Assembly (NCBI GenBank): GCA_903921785.1
Contig: CAIXRH010000128.1
Location: forward strand, 1 to 52,107
Origin: an uncultured Pseudomonadota bacterium
Lineage (GTDB): Bacteria; Myxococcota_A; UBA796; SXON01
Length of the DNA: 52,107 nt
Direction: 5' to 3'
Shown: positions 40,393 to 49,432 of the stretch, one piece after another
How the letters are laid out: each line of letters begins with the position of its first letter
Position numbering within the stretch: the stretch's first letter is position 1
Notes under the pieces: generated by a model
What the model was told of the DNA's origin: nothing
What the model saw: the letters and a program-made list of their open reading frames with translations, nothing else
Database searches by the model: none
Made by a program: the position numbers and the translations under genes

Positions 40393-42777
40393 ATGGCGAC
40401 CGTGCTCCCCTCCGCGCTCCCGGGCCTCCCGCCCGGAGCGGTCGAGGTGCTCCTCGAGCGTACCGGCGCGATGATCTACGCCCTCGACGCGGAGCAGCGC
40501 CTGGTGTCGATGAACCGTTCGCTTCGTGAACGGCTGGACCTCGATGGCGTCGATCTGGCCGATCTCCGTGCGTTTTTGCGCGTCGTCTGCCCCGAGCCCG
40601 CCCTGCGCGAGGTGGTCGCGGCCGCTCACCAGAAGGTGCTCGGCGGGGAACGTTCGCGGGATGGGGAGTGGGTCTTCACCTCCCGAACGGGGGACGTGCG
40701 CACGATCCGCTGGCAGCTCTCGGGGTGGGGGGAAGGCGCGGCCCGGTCGCTGGTGGCCGTCGGTGAGGACGTCACCGACCGGCGGAAGCTGGAACACTGG
40801 GTGCGCCTGCAGAACGCGCTCTTGGAGCAGGTGCCCGAGGCGGTCATCCTGGCGGACGCCGAGGGGCGGATCCTCCACTGGTCGGGTGGCGCCGAGCGGC
40901 TCCTCGGGTACAACCCGCGCAGCGCGCTGGAGCGGCCGCTCTCCAACGTGATCGCCGGAGAAGATCCCCGGGGGCAGATGCTCGCCTGGGTGGACCGTGC
41001 TCGGCAAGAGGGTAGGTTCGACGCAGTGCATGCCCTGCGCCGCGAGCGGGGGGACACCGTGGAGTGTGAGCTCCACGTGGCGCGGGTGCAGAATGAGCGC
41101 GGCGCGGTCATGGCCATCGCGGTCGTGGCGGCGCCGGTCTCCGCGCCGGTGCCGGCGGCGCCTGCCCATGGGGAGCCCGGCGACCGGGTCCGGGAGCTCG
41201 ACCGTGCGGTTTCGGCGCTCATCGCCGTCCCGGCGGTCGTGGCGGCGCCGGATGGGAGCGTCCGCGCCTGGAGCCGTGGCGCCGAGCGGCTCGCGTCCAT
41301 GGGCGCCGCGCGTGCCCGCGGGCGCCGGGTGCTCGACGAGGTGATGGTGGTCCCCGAGCTCGGCTGGGACGGGCTGCTCACGCGCCTCGCGGGCCGGGGG
41401 AAATACGCGGCCACGGTGGAGGTCGTACGGTCCTCCGGCGGCCGCACGCGCGCCGAGCTCGACGCGGTGGCCCTGAAGGCGCCGGACGGCACGATCGACA
41501 CGGTCCTGCTCCTCTTCGTGGACCGCGCGGAGACCGACGGCGTGATCGCCGAGAGCCGGCGCACCAAAGAGCGCGCGTTGGAGAGCGTGTTCGTCGAGGG
41601 GCTGGTGCGCCGGATGCTCGACGGGTTCGCCTGTTTCGAGCCCGATCACCGGGTCGTCCTCGCCCGACTCGCCGATGTCCGCGCGCTCGCCCGTCTGGTG
41701 AGCGCCGGCGCCCCGATGCGCGAGTTCGACCAGCTTCTCCGGCGTGTGCGCCCGGGGCAGACCGACCGCGAGCTCGACACCTTCATTGAACAATTCGGCG
41801 AAGGGGTGTCCCGGCTGCGCACCCTCGCGCAGGACGTGGTGCGCTTCTCCACCCGGGACGCCGACGCGCCCACGCCCGTGCGGCTGTCCCGGGAGCTCGA
41901 AGCGGCGAGAGACCTCGTCGGTCACGCGTTCGAGAATCGCATCGAGATCGAGTTCGTGGTGGAAGACCTGCCCCCGGCGCGCGCGGCGCGCGGCCCGCTC
42001 CTCCGGGGCCTGTGCCTGGTGCTCCTGGCCGCGGCCGAGAGCTTCCCGGCCGAGCATACCGGGCGGGTCCAGGTGGAGGGAAAGGTCTCGGGCGGCTTCG
42101 TCGTGGTCGAGGTACGCGACAACGGCGCCGGCTACAGCTCCGAGGTCCAGAGCCGGATCGCCGACCTCGACTTCCTCGCGGCACAGACGGGCTTTGCCCC
42201 TTTGTTCCTCGGGATGGCCCGCGAGGCGATCCGTTCGGCCGGCGGCAGCCTGGAGCTCGGCAGCGCGATCGGCACCGGCGCCCGGCTCAAGGTGAGCTTC
42301 CCCACGGCGGATCAGCCGGCGTCGGTGCGGCCGATCGAAGCGGCGCGTCCGCAGGCAGCGATGCGCGGCCGGGTGCTGCTCGTCGAGGAGGACGCGCTGT
42401 TGCGCCGGGCGCTGGAACGTCACCTCGGGGAGATCTTTGAGGTACGTAGTTTCGCCACGGTAGCCGACGCCATCCCGCAGCTCGCGGAAGCGCGCCCCGA
42501 CGTGGCGGTGATGAGCCTCCCGCGGCCGGAGAGCTTCGGCCTGCGGCTGTACTCGCGCCTCACCGAAGCCGCGCCGGAGCTCGGACGAAACTGCATCGTC
42601 GTCACCCCGCCGGGGATCAAGTCGACCACGCGGGAGCGGCTGGTCGCCCAGGGCGCGATCGTGCTGCAGCGCCCGGTCGACTTCACCACGCTCCGCACCA
42701 TCGTGGATCGCCTGGTGCCCGGCGAGCTGGTCAACATCGGGGAAGAGCTGGGCGAGGTCGGTCCGGACGAGACCTGA
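40393..42777 (+). CDS. PAS-domain protein with degenerate kinase core and pseudoreceiver
   Basis: A 794-residue cytoplasmic protein. Three PAS-like domains (about 17-130, 135-255 and 275-380) are followed by a kinase-like region. I find no His phosphorylation box, and the ATP-binding region keeps the G1-like VRDNGAGY but not the N-box Asn. The C-terminal receiver-like domain (about 660-775) has the acidic start (VLLVEEDAL) but the phosphoacceptor position reads PDVAVMSLPRP instead of an Asp, and the conserved Lys is replaced in VLQRPVD. So it is a sensory scaffold rather than a working hybrid kinase. It is monocistronic; the complementary strand of its whole length is also open, but only as a shadow frame. 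Confidence 0.8.
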   Translation: MATVLPSALPGLPPGAVEVLLERTGAMIYALDAEQRLVSMNRSLRERLDLDGVDLADLRAFLRVVCPEPALREVVAAAHQKVLGGERSRDGEWVFTSRTGDVRTIRWQLSGWGEGAARSLVAVGEDVTDRRKLEHWVRLQNALLEQVPEAVILADAEGRILHWSGGAERLLGYNPRSALERPLSNVIAGEDPRGQMLAWVDRARQEGRFDAVHALRRERGDTVECELHVARVQNERGAVMAIAVVAAPVSAPVPAAPAHGEPGDRVRELDRAVSALIAVPAVVAAPDGSVRAWSRGAERLASMGAARARGRRVLDEVMVVPELGWDGLLTRLAGRGKYAATVEVVRSSGGRTRAELDAVALKAPDGTIDTVLLLFVDRAETDGVIAESRRTKERALESVFVEGLVRRMLDGFACFEPDHRVVLARLADVRALARLVSAGAPMREFDQLLRRVRPGQTDRELDTFIEQFGEGVSRLRTLAQDVVRFSTRDADAPTPVRLSRELEAARDLVGHAFENRIEIEFVVEDLPPARAARGPLLRGLCLVLLAAAESFPAEHTGRVQVEGKVSGGFVVVEVRDNGAGYSSEVQSRIADLDFLAAQTGFAPLFLGMAREAIRSAGGSLELGSAIGTGARLKVSFPTADQPASVRPIEAARPQAAMRGRVLLVEEDALLRRALERHLGEIFEVRSFATVADAIPQLAEARPDVAVMSLPRPESFGLRLYSRLTEAAPELGRNCIVVTPPGIKSTTRERLVAQGAIVLQRPVDFTTLRTIVDRLVPGELVNIGEELGEVGPDET

Positions 42778-42954
42778 AGCCCGATCAGGGCGCCATACAC
42801 CGTCGGTGCCCGGTCCACCCTCGTCAGGCGCAACGACCGTCAGCCCTCCGCCTCCACCGCCCACCGCCGGGCAGCGTCGGGAGTCGTGATCTCCGGACCG
42901 TGCAAGGCCGGTGCAACGGCCGCGGCGGCGCCGCCTGCGGGTGGACGCGCCGGA

Positions 42955-42960
42955 TACCCG
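42955..42960 (+). promoter_or_regulatory. possible -10 hexamer TACCCG, 7 nt before the ATG at 42968
   Basis: TACCCG then CTGGGGC then ATG. It supports this ATG over start codons further upstream. The final G is atypical. Confidence 0.35.
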
Positions 42961-42967
42961 CTGGGGC

Positions 42968-43366
42968 ATGCAACGCCTGCTCTTCGTGCTCTGGGGCCTC
43001 GGCATCACCGCAGGCGCCGTCTGGATCCGGTTCGGACGCCCGCAGGACACCAGCCCGGCGATCGCGGCGCTGGTCTACTCTGAGCCCTTCCACGTTTTCG
43101 CCCACCTGCTGCTGTACGGGACGATGGCGTGGTTGGCGGCTCGGAAGCTGCCATTGGCGTGGGTACCGCCGGCGGTGGTGGCGCTGGGCGCGGTGCAGGA
43201 GCTGGCGCAGGTGGTCGGGCTACGCTCGCCGGGTGCTCCGGAGCTGTTCGACCTCGGCGTGGACACCACGGCCGCGCTCCTGGTCGTCGCGGGCCTGAGG
43301 CGCTGGCGGTCCGGCGCGGCGGCTCACCCGCCGGCGGCTCAGCCGCCGGCGGCCCAGGCGTCGTAG
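42968..43366 (+). CDS. VanZ-like membrane protein
   Basis: A 132-residue protein with about four hydrophobic helices. The pattern SEPFHVFAHLLLYGTMAWLAARKL followed by LGAVQELAQV with Gln-Glu, and DLGVDTTAALLVV with the conserved Asp, is typical of VanZ-like proteins (family VanZ). Original VanZ gives low-level teicoplanin resistance, but most members have no known function. The ATG is supported by TACCCG seven bases upstream. The gene overlaps the end of the convergent SGNH gene by 28 bases, which would require read-through into an antisense region; its last residues are repeated Ala/Pro (PPAAQPPAAQ). Confidence 0.78.
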   Translation: MQRLLFVLWGLGITAGAVWIRFGRPQDTSPAIAALVYSEPFHVFAHLLLYGTMAWLAARKLPLAWVPPAVVALGAVQELAQVVGLRSPGAPELFDLGVDTTAALLVVAGLRRWRSGAAAHPPAAQPPAAQAS

Positions 43367-44577
43367 TCGGCGAGCAGGGCGTCGGCGAGCGCGTCGCCGA
43401 GAAGCTGGAGCCCGTAGGGCGTCACGTGGACGAGGTCGCCGGTGCCGATGCCGCGGGCATGGCCCCAGGTGAGCGCGCTGCCGGCGCCGCCCATGGCGGC
43501 CCAGGTGCTCCAGAAGGCGCAGCCGTGGGCCGTCGCCACTCGGGACTGCACCAGCACCAGGTTCTTCATCCCCGGACGGGCCTTCTCCGCGCCGTCGGCC
43601 TCGTCCACGAAGCCCTGGTCGAGCGGGCTGACCACGAGGCAAGACGCGCCCTTCGCGCCCTCCAGGATGGTGGACAGGGCGCTGTCGTAGATCGGGGTGT
43701 ACGCCTCGCCCTCGCGGCTGAGCAGCGCCGGGAAGCCCGCCTCGTTGCCGCCGAGCATCACCACCACGAGGTCCGCGCCGCGCTGCGCCATCTGCGGCGG
43801 CAGCCCCGTCTTGGCGTAGGTGGTGAAGGAGCGGCTCCCGACCCCGACCACGCCGAGGGACTCCCAGGTTGCGCCCGGGTTTCCCGTCTCCAGCACGACG
43901 CCGTAGACCGGGACGGTGCCGCCGCTGGCGCCGAAGGCGAGCTTCTCGAACCCGTCGGGCATGTCGAGGGAGAACCGGCGATCTTCGGTGGCGGCCGCGG
44001 CGGCCGCGCCCCGGCCGATCTCCTTGTCGTCCGCGCTCACCCAGTAGCTGCCGTAGCCGGCGCCGCCCTGGTACCAGAGCTCGACGTGGCGCTGCCGAAC
44101 CGGGGCCTTCGCGGCGTCGATCGCGCGGATCACCGCGTGGCCGCCGCTCCGGACGATCCCCACGATCCCGCCAAGGCCGTAGCGCCCGCCCGCGCCGCCG
44201 AGCAGGATCGTGCGCCACTCCCAATCCCCCGAGCGGCTGCTGCTCACGTCACTTCGCTGGTTCCACATGGGGTTGAGCCCCGCGGAGACGAAGCCCGGCC
44301 CCGCGTCCCCGAAGCGCGTGGTCAGGCGGGCGCGCACGGTGCGCGCGAGGCCGTCTGCGGCGATCGTGGAGTCCCCGTAGTGGAGCGCCCGCGCGACCCC
44401 CTTCCCCTCGGACGCCGCCTTGAGCGCCGTGAACCAACGAGCCAGGCCCTTGTGGCCGGGGTCCACGACCGCCGTGGGCACCGGCTTGACCGAGGCGGCC
44501 TCGGCGGGCTCCGCGGCGAGCGAAAGGGCGACGAGGGCGAGCAGGCCAGCAGCGAGGAGCGTGAGGGGGCGGGTCAT
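43339..44577 (-). CDS. secreted SGNH/GDSL-type hydrolase
   Basis: A 412-residue exported esterase-like protein. A standard signal peptide (MTRPLTLLAAGLL to AEA) precedes block I ALHYGDSTIAADG (nucleophile Ser70), block III VVVMLGGNEAG (oxyanion Asn) and block V DLVHVTPYG (Asp381 and His384), so the catalytic triad is complete. A beta-rich domain (about 120-240) is inserted between blocks I and III, as in enzymes that remove or transfer acetyl groups on cell-wall polysaccharides (AlgX/PatB-like branch). It is the last gene after the GT51 transglycosylase (12-base gap), which suggests peptidoglycan or another wall polymer as substrate. Confidence 0.85.
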   Translation of the reverse strand: MTRPLTLLAAGLLALVALSLAAEPAEAASVKPVPTAVVDPGHKGLARWFTALKAASEGKGVARALHYGDSTIAADGLARTVRARLTTRFGDAGPGFVSAGLNPMWNQRSDVSSSRSGDWEWRTILLGGAGGRYGLGGIVGIVRSGGHAVIRAIDAAKAPVRQRHVELWYQGGAGYGSYWVSADDKEIGRGAAAAAATEDRRFSLDMPDGFEKLAFGASGGTVPVYGVVLETGNPGATWESLGVVGVGSRSFTTYAKTGLPPQMAQRGADLVVVMLGGNEAGFPALLSREGEAYTPIYDSALSTILEGAKGASCLVVSPLDQGFVDEADGAEKARPGMKNLVLVQSRVATAHGCAFWSTWAAMGGAGSALTWGHARGIGTGDLVHVTPYGLQLLGDALADALLADYDAWAAGG

Positions 44578-44589
44578 CAGCGGCGCGCT

Positions 44590-46128
44590 CTAACGGTCCG
44601 CCACCGCGGGCGGCACGAAGTGGACGTCCCGGCCGAGCGCCTCGGCGCGGAGCTGGGGGTCGAGCCCGACCATGTTGTCGAGGATCCAGGCGAGCCGACG
44701 GCCGTTCACACGGCCCCCGGCGTACTCCTTCGCCCACCCGCCGCGAGGGTTGCGGAGGATGCTGGCGAGGAACGCGGCCTCCTCGGGGAGCAGTCCCTGC
44801 GGTTCCTTGAGGAAGTAGGCCTCGGAAGCCTGCCGGGCGCCGAAGAGGTCCGGGCCCCACTCCACGATGTTGAGGTACAGCTCGAGGATGCGCGGCTTGC
44901 CGAGCTCCCGCTCCATCTCCACTGCGTAGAGCAGCTCCTGGAGCTTGCGGGCGTACGTGCGGTCGCCGCGGAGGAAGAGATTTTTGGCGAGCTGCTGGCT
45001 CAGGGTGCTGCCGCCGCGCACCACCCCGCCGGCCTTCGCGTTGTCGTCCTGGGCGGCGAGCATCCCCTCCACGTCGTAGCCGGGGTGGGCGAAGAAGCGG
45101 GCGTCTTCCGCCGCGATCACCGCCATCGGGAGGTACTCTCCGAGGCCGGGGAGCGCGCGCCAGTCGGGGTCGGCGTCGCCGGAGGTGCGGGTGACCTCCC
45201 CGCCGTGGGCGTCGTGGCCGATCCAGGTGTAGGTGCCACCACCGCGGTAACTCTCGCGCACCAGCCCATCGACGGCGAAGTCGTCGAGCGTCGGCTCCAC
45301 GTGCAGCGAGAATGGATCAAGGGTGAACCTGCCTTTCGCCGCGATGGTGCCGCGGATGTCGGCGCGGCGGGCCTCGGGGACCAGCCCCTCCACCACCGCG
45401 TAGGCATCCGCGATCGGCGTCTCGGGGAGCGTGAAGCGGCCCGTGACCCGGGTGGGGCCGCCGACGTCGGCCTCGACCTCCGCGTGCACGGCGCCGACCG
45501 AGGCGTGGCCCCGGAAGCTGCGCCCGGAGAGCTCGCCTTCCGCCCGCACCGGTACGTCGGCGAGGGTGCCGCCGAGATCGGCGGTGGTCAGCGTGCACGT
45601 ACACTCGGCGACGAGGTGGTGGCCGTCGCCCTCGCCGGGGGTGACGACGACGCGGACCTCGCCGTAGGCGGTGGGGAGGGTCAGCTCGGCTTCGTCGCCG
45701 TCGACGCGGGCGCCTTCGCCGGTGAGGTGGCGCTCGGGGAGCACCTCGCCGGAGAGCGAAGGGAGCGGGGTGCCGTCAAGGACGAGGCCTTCGACGCGGA
45801 CCTGGCGCACGAACGGCACTTCGGGGAGCTCCCCGGCGCTCGCGTCGGCGCTCGGCTCCGCGCGGGCGACGGCGCCCGCGGCGCCGGCCCCGGCGGCGAC
45901 ATGCACGTCGGTGAGGGTGAGCACGCCGTCCCAGGCGAGGGTGGCGTCGGCGGCACGGATGCGTCCGGCGGTCGCGGGGCCGAGGCACAGGCCTGCGCGG
46001 CACCAGTGGGCGCTCTCCACGGCGACGCCGTGCGCGCGCACGACCGCCGGCACGAAGCCCGGGAGCAACGCCGCCAGCGGGAGCGCGACGAGCAGCACGA
46101 GCACCACCACGGTGGCGATCCGCTTCAT
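44590..46128 (-). CDS. GT51 peptidoglycan transglycosylase with AsmA-like N-terminal region
   Basis: A 512-residue membrane-anchored enzyme that should polymerise lipid II into glycan strands. A signal anchor (4-29) leads to about 290 residues of beta-rich sequence resembling AsmA/DUF-type periplasmic repeats (for example EGLVLDGTPLPSLSGEVLP). The GT51 domain occupies about 325-490: catalytic Glu341 in MAVIAAEDARFFAHPG, RGGSTLSQQLAKNLFL, RKLQELLYAVEMERE and KPRILELYLNIVEWG. There is no transpeptidase domain. Monofunctional enzymes (MtgA-like) are usually about half this length, so the extra N-terminal region is unusual. It overlaps the YihY gene by four bases. Confidence 0.87.
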   Translation of the reverse strand: MKRIATVVVLVLLVALPLAALLPGFVPAVVRAHGVAVESAHWCRAGLCLGPATAGRIRAADATLAWDGVLTLTDVHVAAGAGAAGAVARAEPSADASAGELPEVPFVRQVRVEGLVLDGTPLPSLSGEVLPERHLTGEGARVDGDEAELTLPTAYGEVRVVVTPGEGDGHHLVAECTCTLTTADLGGTLADVPVRAEGELSGRSFRGHASVGAVHAEVEADVGGPTRVTGRFTLPETPIADAYAVVEGLVPEARRADIRGTIAAKGRFTLDPFSLHVEPTLDDFAVDGLVRESYRGGGTYTWIGHDAHGGEVTRTSGDADPDWRALPGLGEYLPMAVIAAEDARFFAHPGYDVEGMLAAQDDNAKAGGVVRGGSTLSQQLAKNLFLRGDRTYARKLQELLYAVEMERELGKPRILELYLNIVEWGPDLFGARQASEAYFLKEPQGLLPEEAAFLASILRNPRGGWAKEYAGGRVNGRRLAWILDNMVGLDPQLRAEALGRDVHFVPPAVADR

Positions 46129-47351
46129 CCGGCGACGAGCTCCGCGAGCGTTGAAGCGAGGCCGGGAGCCAGCGGCGCGGCCTCCGCCAGCGCCGCGCCG
46201 GGCGCGCCGGGCTCCCCGAGCGGGCGTGAGGTCTCCCGGTATCGACGCACCACATCGCCGCCGGTGAGGGAGTTGAGCGGGGCTGCCGGGGCGTAGGCGG
46301 GACCGACGCTCAGCAGCAGCCCGGCCTCCTGGAGCGTCTCCAAGGCGGCGGCCACATGGTCAGGGTCCGTGCCCAGACGCGCGGTCACCAGCGGCTCTTC
46401 GGAGGGGCCCTTCCCCGCCTGGAAGTTCGCCGCGATCACCAGCATACATTGGAGGGCGAAGAAGGCGTCGGGGGACCGCTTGTGGTCGCCGTCGACCAGG
46501 CGCTGTTCGGCGCGGGAGAGCTCGATCCACCGCTGGTCCACGCACGCGACCTCCACCCCGACGAGCACGATCACCCAGACGATGTAGATCCAGAGCAGCA
46601 GCACCGGCACGAAGGCGAGCGAGCCGTACACGAGCACCGCCGTGCCGGACCGCTTGAAGAGCTCGATGTACATGGAGAAGCCCCACTTCGCGACCTCGAA
46701 CGCCACCGCGGAGAGCCCGCCGCCGATGATCGCGCTGCGGGGCCGCACCCGCGCGTCGGGGAGCGCGCGGATGGCGAAGATGAACGCGGCCATCGTGACC
46801 AGCAGCGGCACCACCTTGTGCAGCGGCTGGGAGGTGGCGGCCTCGGCCCGGGCGGTGAGCGAGAAGCCGAACGCGGTGACCACCGGCGCCAGCGTGATCG
46901 TGACGTAGTACAGGGACAATCGGGTGGCGAGCGGCTTCTGGGCGCGGGTGTTCCAGACCCGGTTGTAGGCCTCTTCGGCCGCCAGGAAGATCCGGGTGCT
47001 CGCGGCGAACGCGACCACGAGACCGACCACGCCGATCTTCTTCGCGTCCACCTGGGTGGGGAGGCCCACGGCGTCCCAGTTGGGGAGGAGCGTGGTGAGC
47101 GCGCGGCCGGCGAACGTGGAGAAGGAGAGCCACGCCTCCAGGCCGAGCGCGCGCAGCACCAGGGCAGTGAGGATCAACGCCGGCACCAGCGCCACAAGCG
47201 ACCAGTACGACAGCGTGCCGGCCCGCACCATCACCGAGTCGCGGTTGATCTTCCGGATCAGCACCGCCAGGAAAAGCAGCCCCCGCCGCGCCCAGCTGGA
47301 CAGGCCGGCCTTCCGCAACAGGTCCCGGTAGATCCGCTCGACGAAGTGCAT
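46125..47351 (-). CDS. YihY/BrkB family inner-membrane protein
   Basis: A 408-residue protein. The first about 300 residues have six hydrophobic helices in the YihY/virulence-factor-BrkB pattern (DSVMVRAGTLSYWSLVALVPALI, VFGFSL-like segments, YGSLAFVPVLLLWIYIVWVIVLVGVEVA). The C-terminal about 105 residues look like a winged-helix extension (VAAALETLQEAGLLL), as in some family members. Function in bacteria is not settled. The ATG at 47351 has TATCGG seven bases upstream; the open frame upstream of it is Pro/Arg-rich and not protein-like. First gene of an operon with the transglycosylase and SGNH genes. Confidence 0.82.
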   Translation of the reverse strand: MHFVERIYRDLLRKAGLSSWARRGLLFLAVLIRKINRDSVMVRAGTLSYWSLVALVPALILTALVLRALGLEAWLSFSTFAGRALTTLLPNWDAVGLPTQVDAKKIGVVGLVVAFAASTRIFLAAEEAYNRVWNTRAQKPLATRLSLYYVTITLAPVVTAFGFSLTARAEAATSQPLHKVVPLLVTMAAFIFAIRALPDARVRPRSAIIGGGLSAVAFEVAKWGFSMYIELFKRSGTAVLVYGSLAFVPVLLLWIYIVWVIVLVGVEVACVDQRWIELSRAEQRLVDGDHKRSPDAFFALQCMLVIAANFQAGKGPSEEPLVTARLGTDPDHVAAALETLQEAGLLLSVGPAYAPAAPLNSLTGGDVVRRYRETSRPLGEPGAPGAALAEAAPLAPGLASTLAELVAG

Positions 47352-47358
47352 CGAGGGC

Positions 47359-47364
47359 CCGATA
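47359..47364 (-). promoter_or_regulatory. possible -10 hexamer TATCGG, 7 nt before the ATG at 47351
   Basis: TATCGG then GCCCTCG then ATG. The final G is atypical. Confidence 0.32.
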
Positions 47365-47487
47365 ACGGGCGCGCTCCCGCCGGGCGATGGCGGCCCGCGC
47401 CGCGGCGGCGCCGCGATGCGCGCCGGACCGCGCCTGAGCCACGCGGACCGGGCCCAGCGCATCGCCCAGATAAGCGTTGGACTTCGG

Positions 47488-48810
47488 CTATTGAGCCGGT
47501 ACGATCACGAAGAGCTCCCGGCCCCCGCGCTGCACCAGGACCCGGTGTCCGCCCGGCGCGGCGAGCATGGACTGCACGGACGCCCCGTCCTTCACCGGCT
47601 TCTCGTCGACCTTCAGCAGCTTGTCGCCGGGGGCGAGGCGCTTGTCGTAGCGGCTCTCGGGGTCCACGGCCTTCACCGTGGTGCCGTCGAGCTCCACGAC
47701 CGGCCGCGCGCTGGGCGACTTCACCGCCGGGGCGGTGCCGTATTCGCCGCGGGCGAGGGCGTCTTCCGTGGGGCGTTCGCCGAGCGTGGCGGTGAGGGTC
47801 TGCGGCTTGCCGTCGCGGATCACGTCCAGCTTGACCTGCTTGCCGGGCTTGAGCGCGCCCACCGCGCGGACGATGTCGTCGCCGCGTTTCACCGGCGCGC
47901 CGTCGAGGGCCACGACGAGGTCGCCCGCCTTGAGCCCCGACTTCTGCGCGGGCGTCCCGTTGGTCACCTCCGCGACCGCGACGCCGCCGCCCTTGCCGCC
48001 CATCTGGGTGGCGGTGGCTTCGTCCACCTCGGCGAGCTGCACGCCGAGCCAGCCGCGCGACACCGAGCCCTTGGTCTTGAGCTCCTCCACCAGCGGCTTC
48101 ACCTGATCGATCGGGATGGCAAAACCGATGCCCTGGCCGACGATCGCCGTGTTGATCCCGATGACCCGGCCCTGCATGTCGAAGAGCGGCCCGCCGGAGT
48201 TCCCGGGGTTGATCGCGGCCTGGGTCTGGAGGAAGTCGTCGTAGGGGCCGGCGCCGATCGCCCGGCCCTTGGCGGAGACGATGCCCAGGGTGACCGAATG
48301 ATCGAGGCCGAACGGGTTGCCGATCGCGAGCGACCAGTCACCGACGCGGACGCCGGATGAGTCGCCGAGCTCGGCGAAGGGGAGGGGAGAGGGGGCGTCG
48401 ATCTTCAGTAGTGCCACGTCCGTGCGCGAATCGGTGCCGACGACGCGGGCGGTGAAGTGCCGTTCGTTGCCGAGGACGACGTCGACGGTGTCGGCGTGCT
48501 CCACGACGTGGTTGTTGGTGAGCAGGTAGCCATCGGCAGAGATGAGGAAGCCGGAGCCTTGACCCTCGGTTTCGGGCATCTGCATGTGGTCCATGAACGG
48601 GCGGACCCACGCGGGGACCTGCGCGTCGTCCATCGAGAGCTTCTGCTTCACCGCGATGCTCACCACGGCGGGGCTGAGCTGATCGACGAGCGGGGCGAGG
48701 CTGGCCGGCGCGGCCGGGGTGATGGCGAGGGGCGCCGGCGGCGGGGCGGCGACGGCGAAGGAGGGGATCGCCACGGCGAGGGCGAAGGCGGCGAAGAGCG
48801 GCATCCTCAT
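47488..48810 (-). CDS. HtrA/Deg family periplasmic serine protease
   Basis: A 440-residue exported protease and probable chaperone for misfolded envelope proteins. The signal peptide ends AVAA; the trypsin-like domain carries the full triad: His101 in LTNNHVVEH, Asp131 in SRTDVALLK and Ser205 in INPGNSGGPLF. Two PDZ domains follow (about 255-345 and a less typical one at 355-440); the first has RGWLGVQLAEVDEATA. The protein may act as a trimer-based assembly like DegP. A leader of about 20 nt carries GGAG six bases before the ATG, and TATCCT at 48834-48839 is the candidate -10. Single gene, divergent from the PEBP gene. Confidence 0.92.
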   Translation of the reverse strand: MRMPLFAAFALAVAIPSFAVAAPPPAPLAITPAAPASLAPLVDQLSPAVVSIAVKQKLSMDDAQVPAWVRPFMDHMQMPETEGQGSGFLISADGYLLTNNHVVEHADTVDVVLGNERHFTARVVGTDSRTDVALLKIDAPSPLPFAELGDSSGVRVGDWSLAIGNPFGLDHSVTLGIVSAKGRAIGAGPYDDFLQTQAAINPGNSGGPLFDMQGRVIGINTAIVGQGIGFAIPIDQVKPLVEELKTKGSVSRGWLGVQLAEVDEATATQMGGKGGGVAVAEVTNGTPAQKSGLKAGDLVVALDGAPVKRGDDIVRAVGALKPGKQVKLDVIRDGKPQTLTATLGERPTEDALARGEYGTAPAVKSPSARPVVELDGTTVKAVDPESRYDKRLAPGDKLLKVDEKPVKDGASVQSMLAAPGGHRVLVQRGGRELFVIVPAQ

Positions 48811-48890
48811 CAGGGTCTCCAGGAGTACAGCCCAGGATAAACAGGCCGGCGTGGCGGTTCGTCACGGGACGGGTCACGTTTGGTGCCACC

Positions 48891-49355
48891 ATGCTTCCCC
48901 TCGTCTTCGAGCTCGTCACCACCGCGTGGGAGCCGGGCGCCGCCATCCCGGCAACGTTCACCTGCTCCGGGGCAGACGTTTCGCCGCCGCTGGCGTGGGG
49001 TGCCCCGCCCGCCGGAACCGGGAGCTTCGCGCTCATCCTCGACGATCCCGACGCCCCCGGGCGCACCTGGCTGCACTGGACGGTGTGGAACCTCCCCGCG
49101 ACCGCTCGGAGCCTTCCGGAGGGCGTGAAGGCCGAGGCGACGGGGATGGAGCAGGGCACCAACGACTTCGGCAACGTCGGCTATGGCGGCCCCTGTCCGC
49201 CGCCGGGCCATGGAGCCCATCGGTATTTCGCCAGGCTCTATGCGGTGGATCGGGTGCTGCCGTTGAAGCAGGGGGCCAGCCGGGTGGAGCTCGACGCGCA
49301 GCTCAAGGGGCATGTGCTCGCCAGCACGGAGCTGATGGGGAAGTTCTGGCGCTGA
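48891..49355 (+). CDS. YbhB/YbcL family PEBP-like protein
   Basis: A 154-residue protein of the phosphatidylethanolamine-binding (Raf kinase inhibitor-like) family. Recognisable phrases are VSPPLAWGAPPAGTGSFALILDDPDAP, LHWTVWNLP and the ligand-pocket GYGGPCPPPGHGAHRYFARLYA, all typical of the bacterial YbhB/YbcL branch. No signal peptide is present, so it is cytoplasmic. Biological ligand unknown. Neither a clear Shine-Dalgarno sequence nor a TANNNT hexamer is visible upstream. Confidence 0.9.
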   Translation: MLPLVFELVTTAWEPGAAIPATFTCSGADVSPPLAWGAPPAGTGSFALILDDPDAPGRTWLHWTVWNLPATARSLPEGVKAEATGMEQGTNDFGNVGYGGPCPPPGHGAHRYFARLYAVDRVLPLKQGASRVELDAQLKGHVLASTELMGKFWR

Positions 49356-49426
49356 ACCGCGGGTGAACGTGCCGAGCTCGGCGCGCTCCCTGCGTTTTTT
49401 TGACACGCCGGGCGCGCTGCGTCGGG

Positions 49427-49432
49427 TATCGG
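49427..49432 (+). promoter_or_regulatory. possible -10 hexamer TATCGG, 5 nt before the ATG at 49438
   Basis: TATCGG then AGCCC then ATG. TTGACA at 49400-49405 resembles a -35 box but the spacing of 21 is too long. The GGAG in the gap could also act as a ribosome-binding site. Confidence 0.3.

Noticed and set aside
39154-43050. An open frame of about 1300 codons on the minus strand covering the PAS protein gene in antisense
   Set aside because: Only the last 398 codons are protein-like. The upper 900 codons are an antisense shadow of a gene with recognisable PAS domains; long antisense frames are expected in very GC-rich coding sequence.
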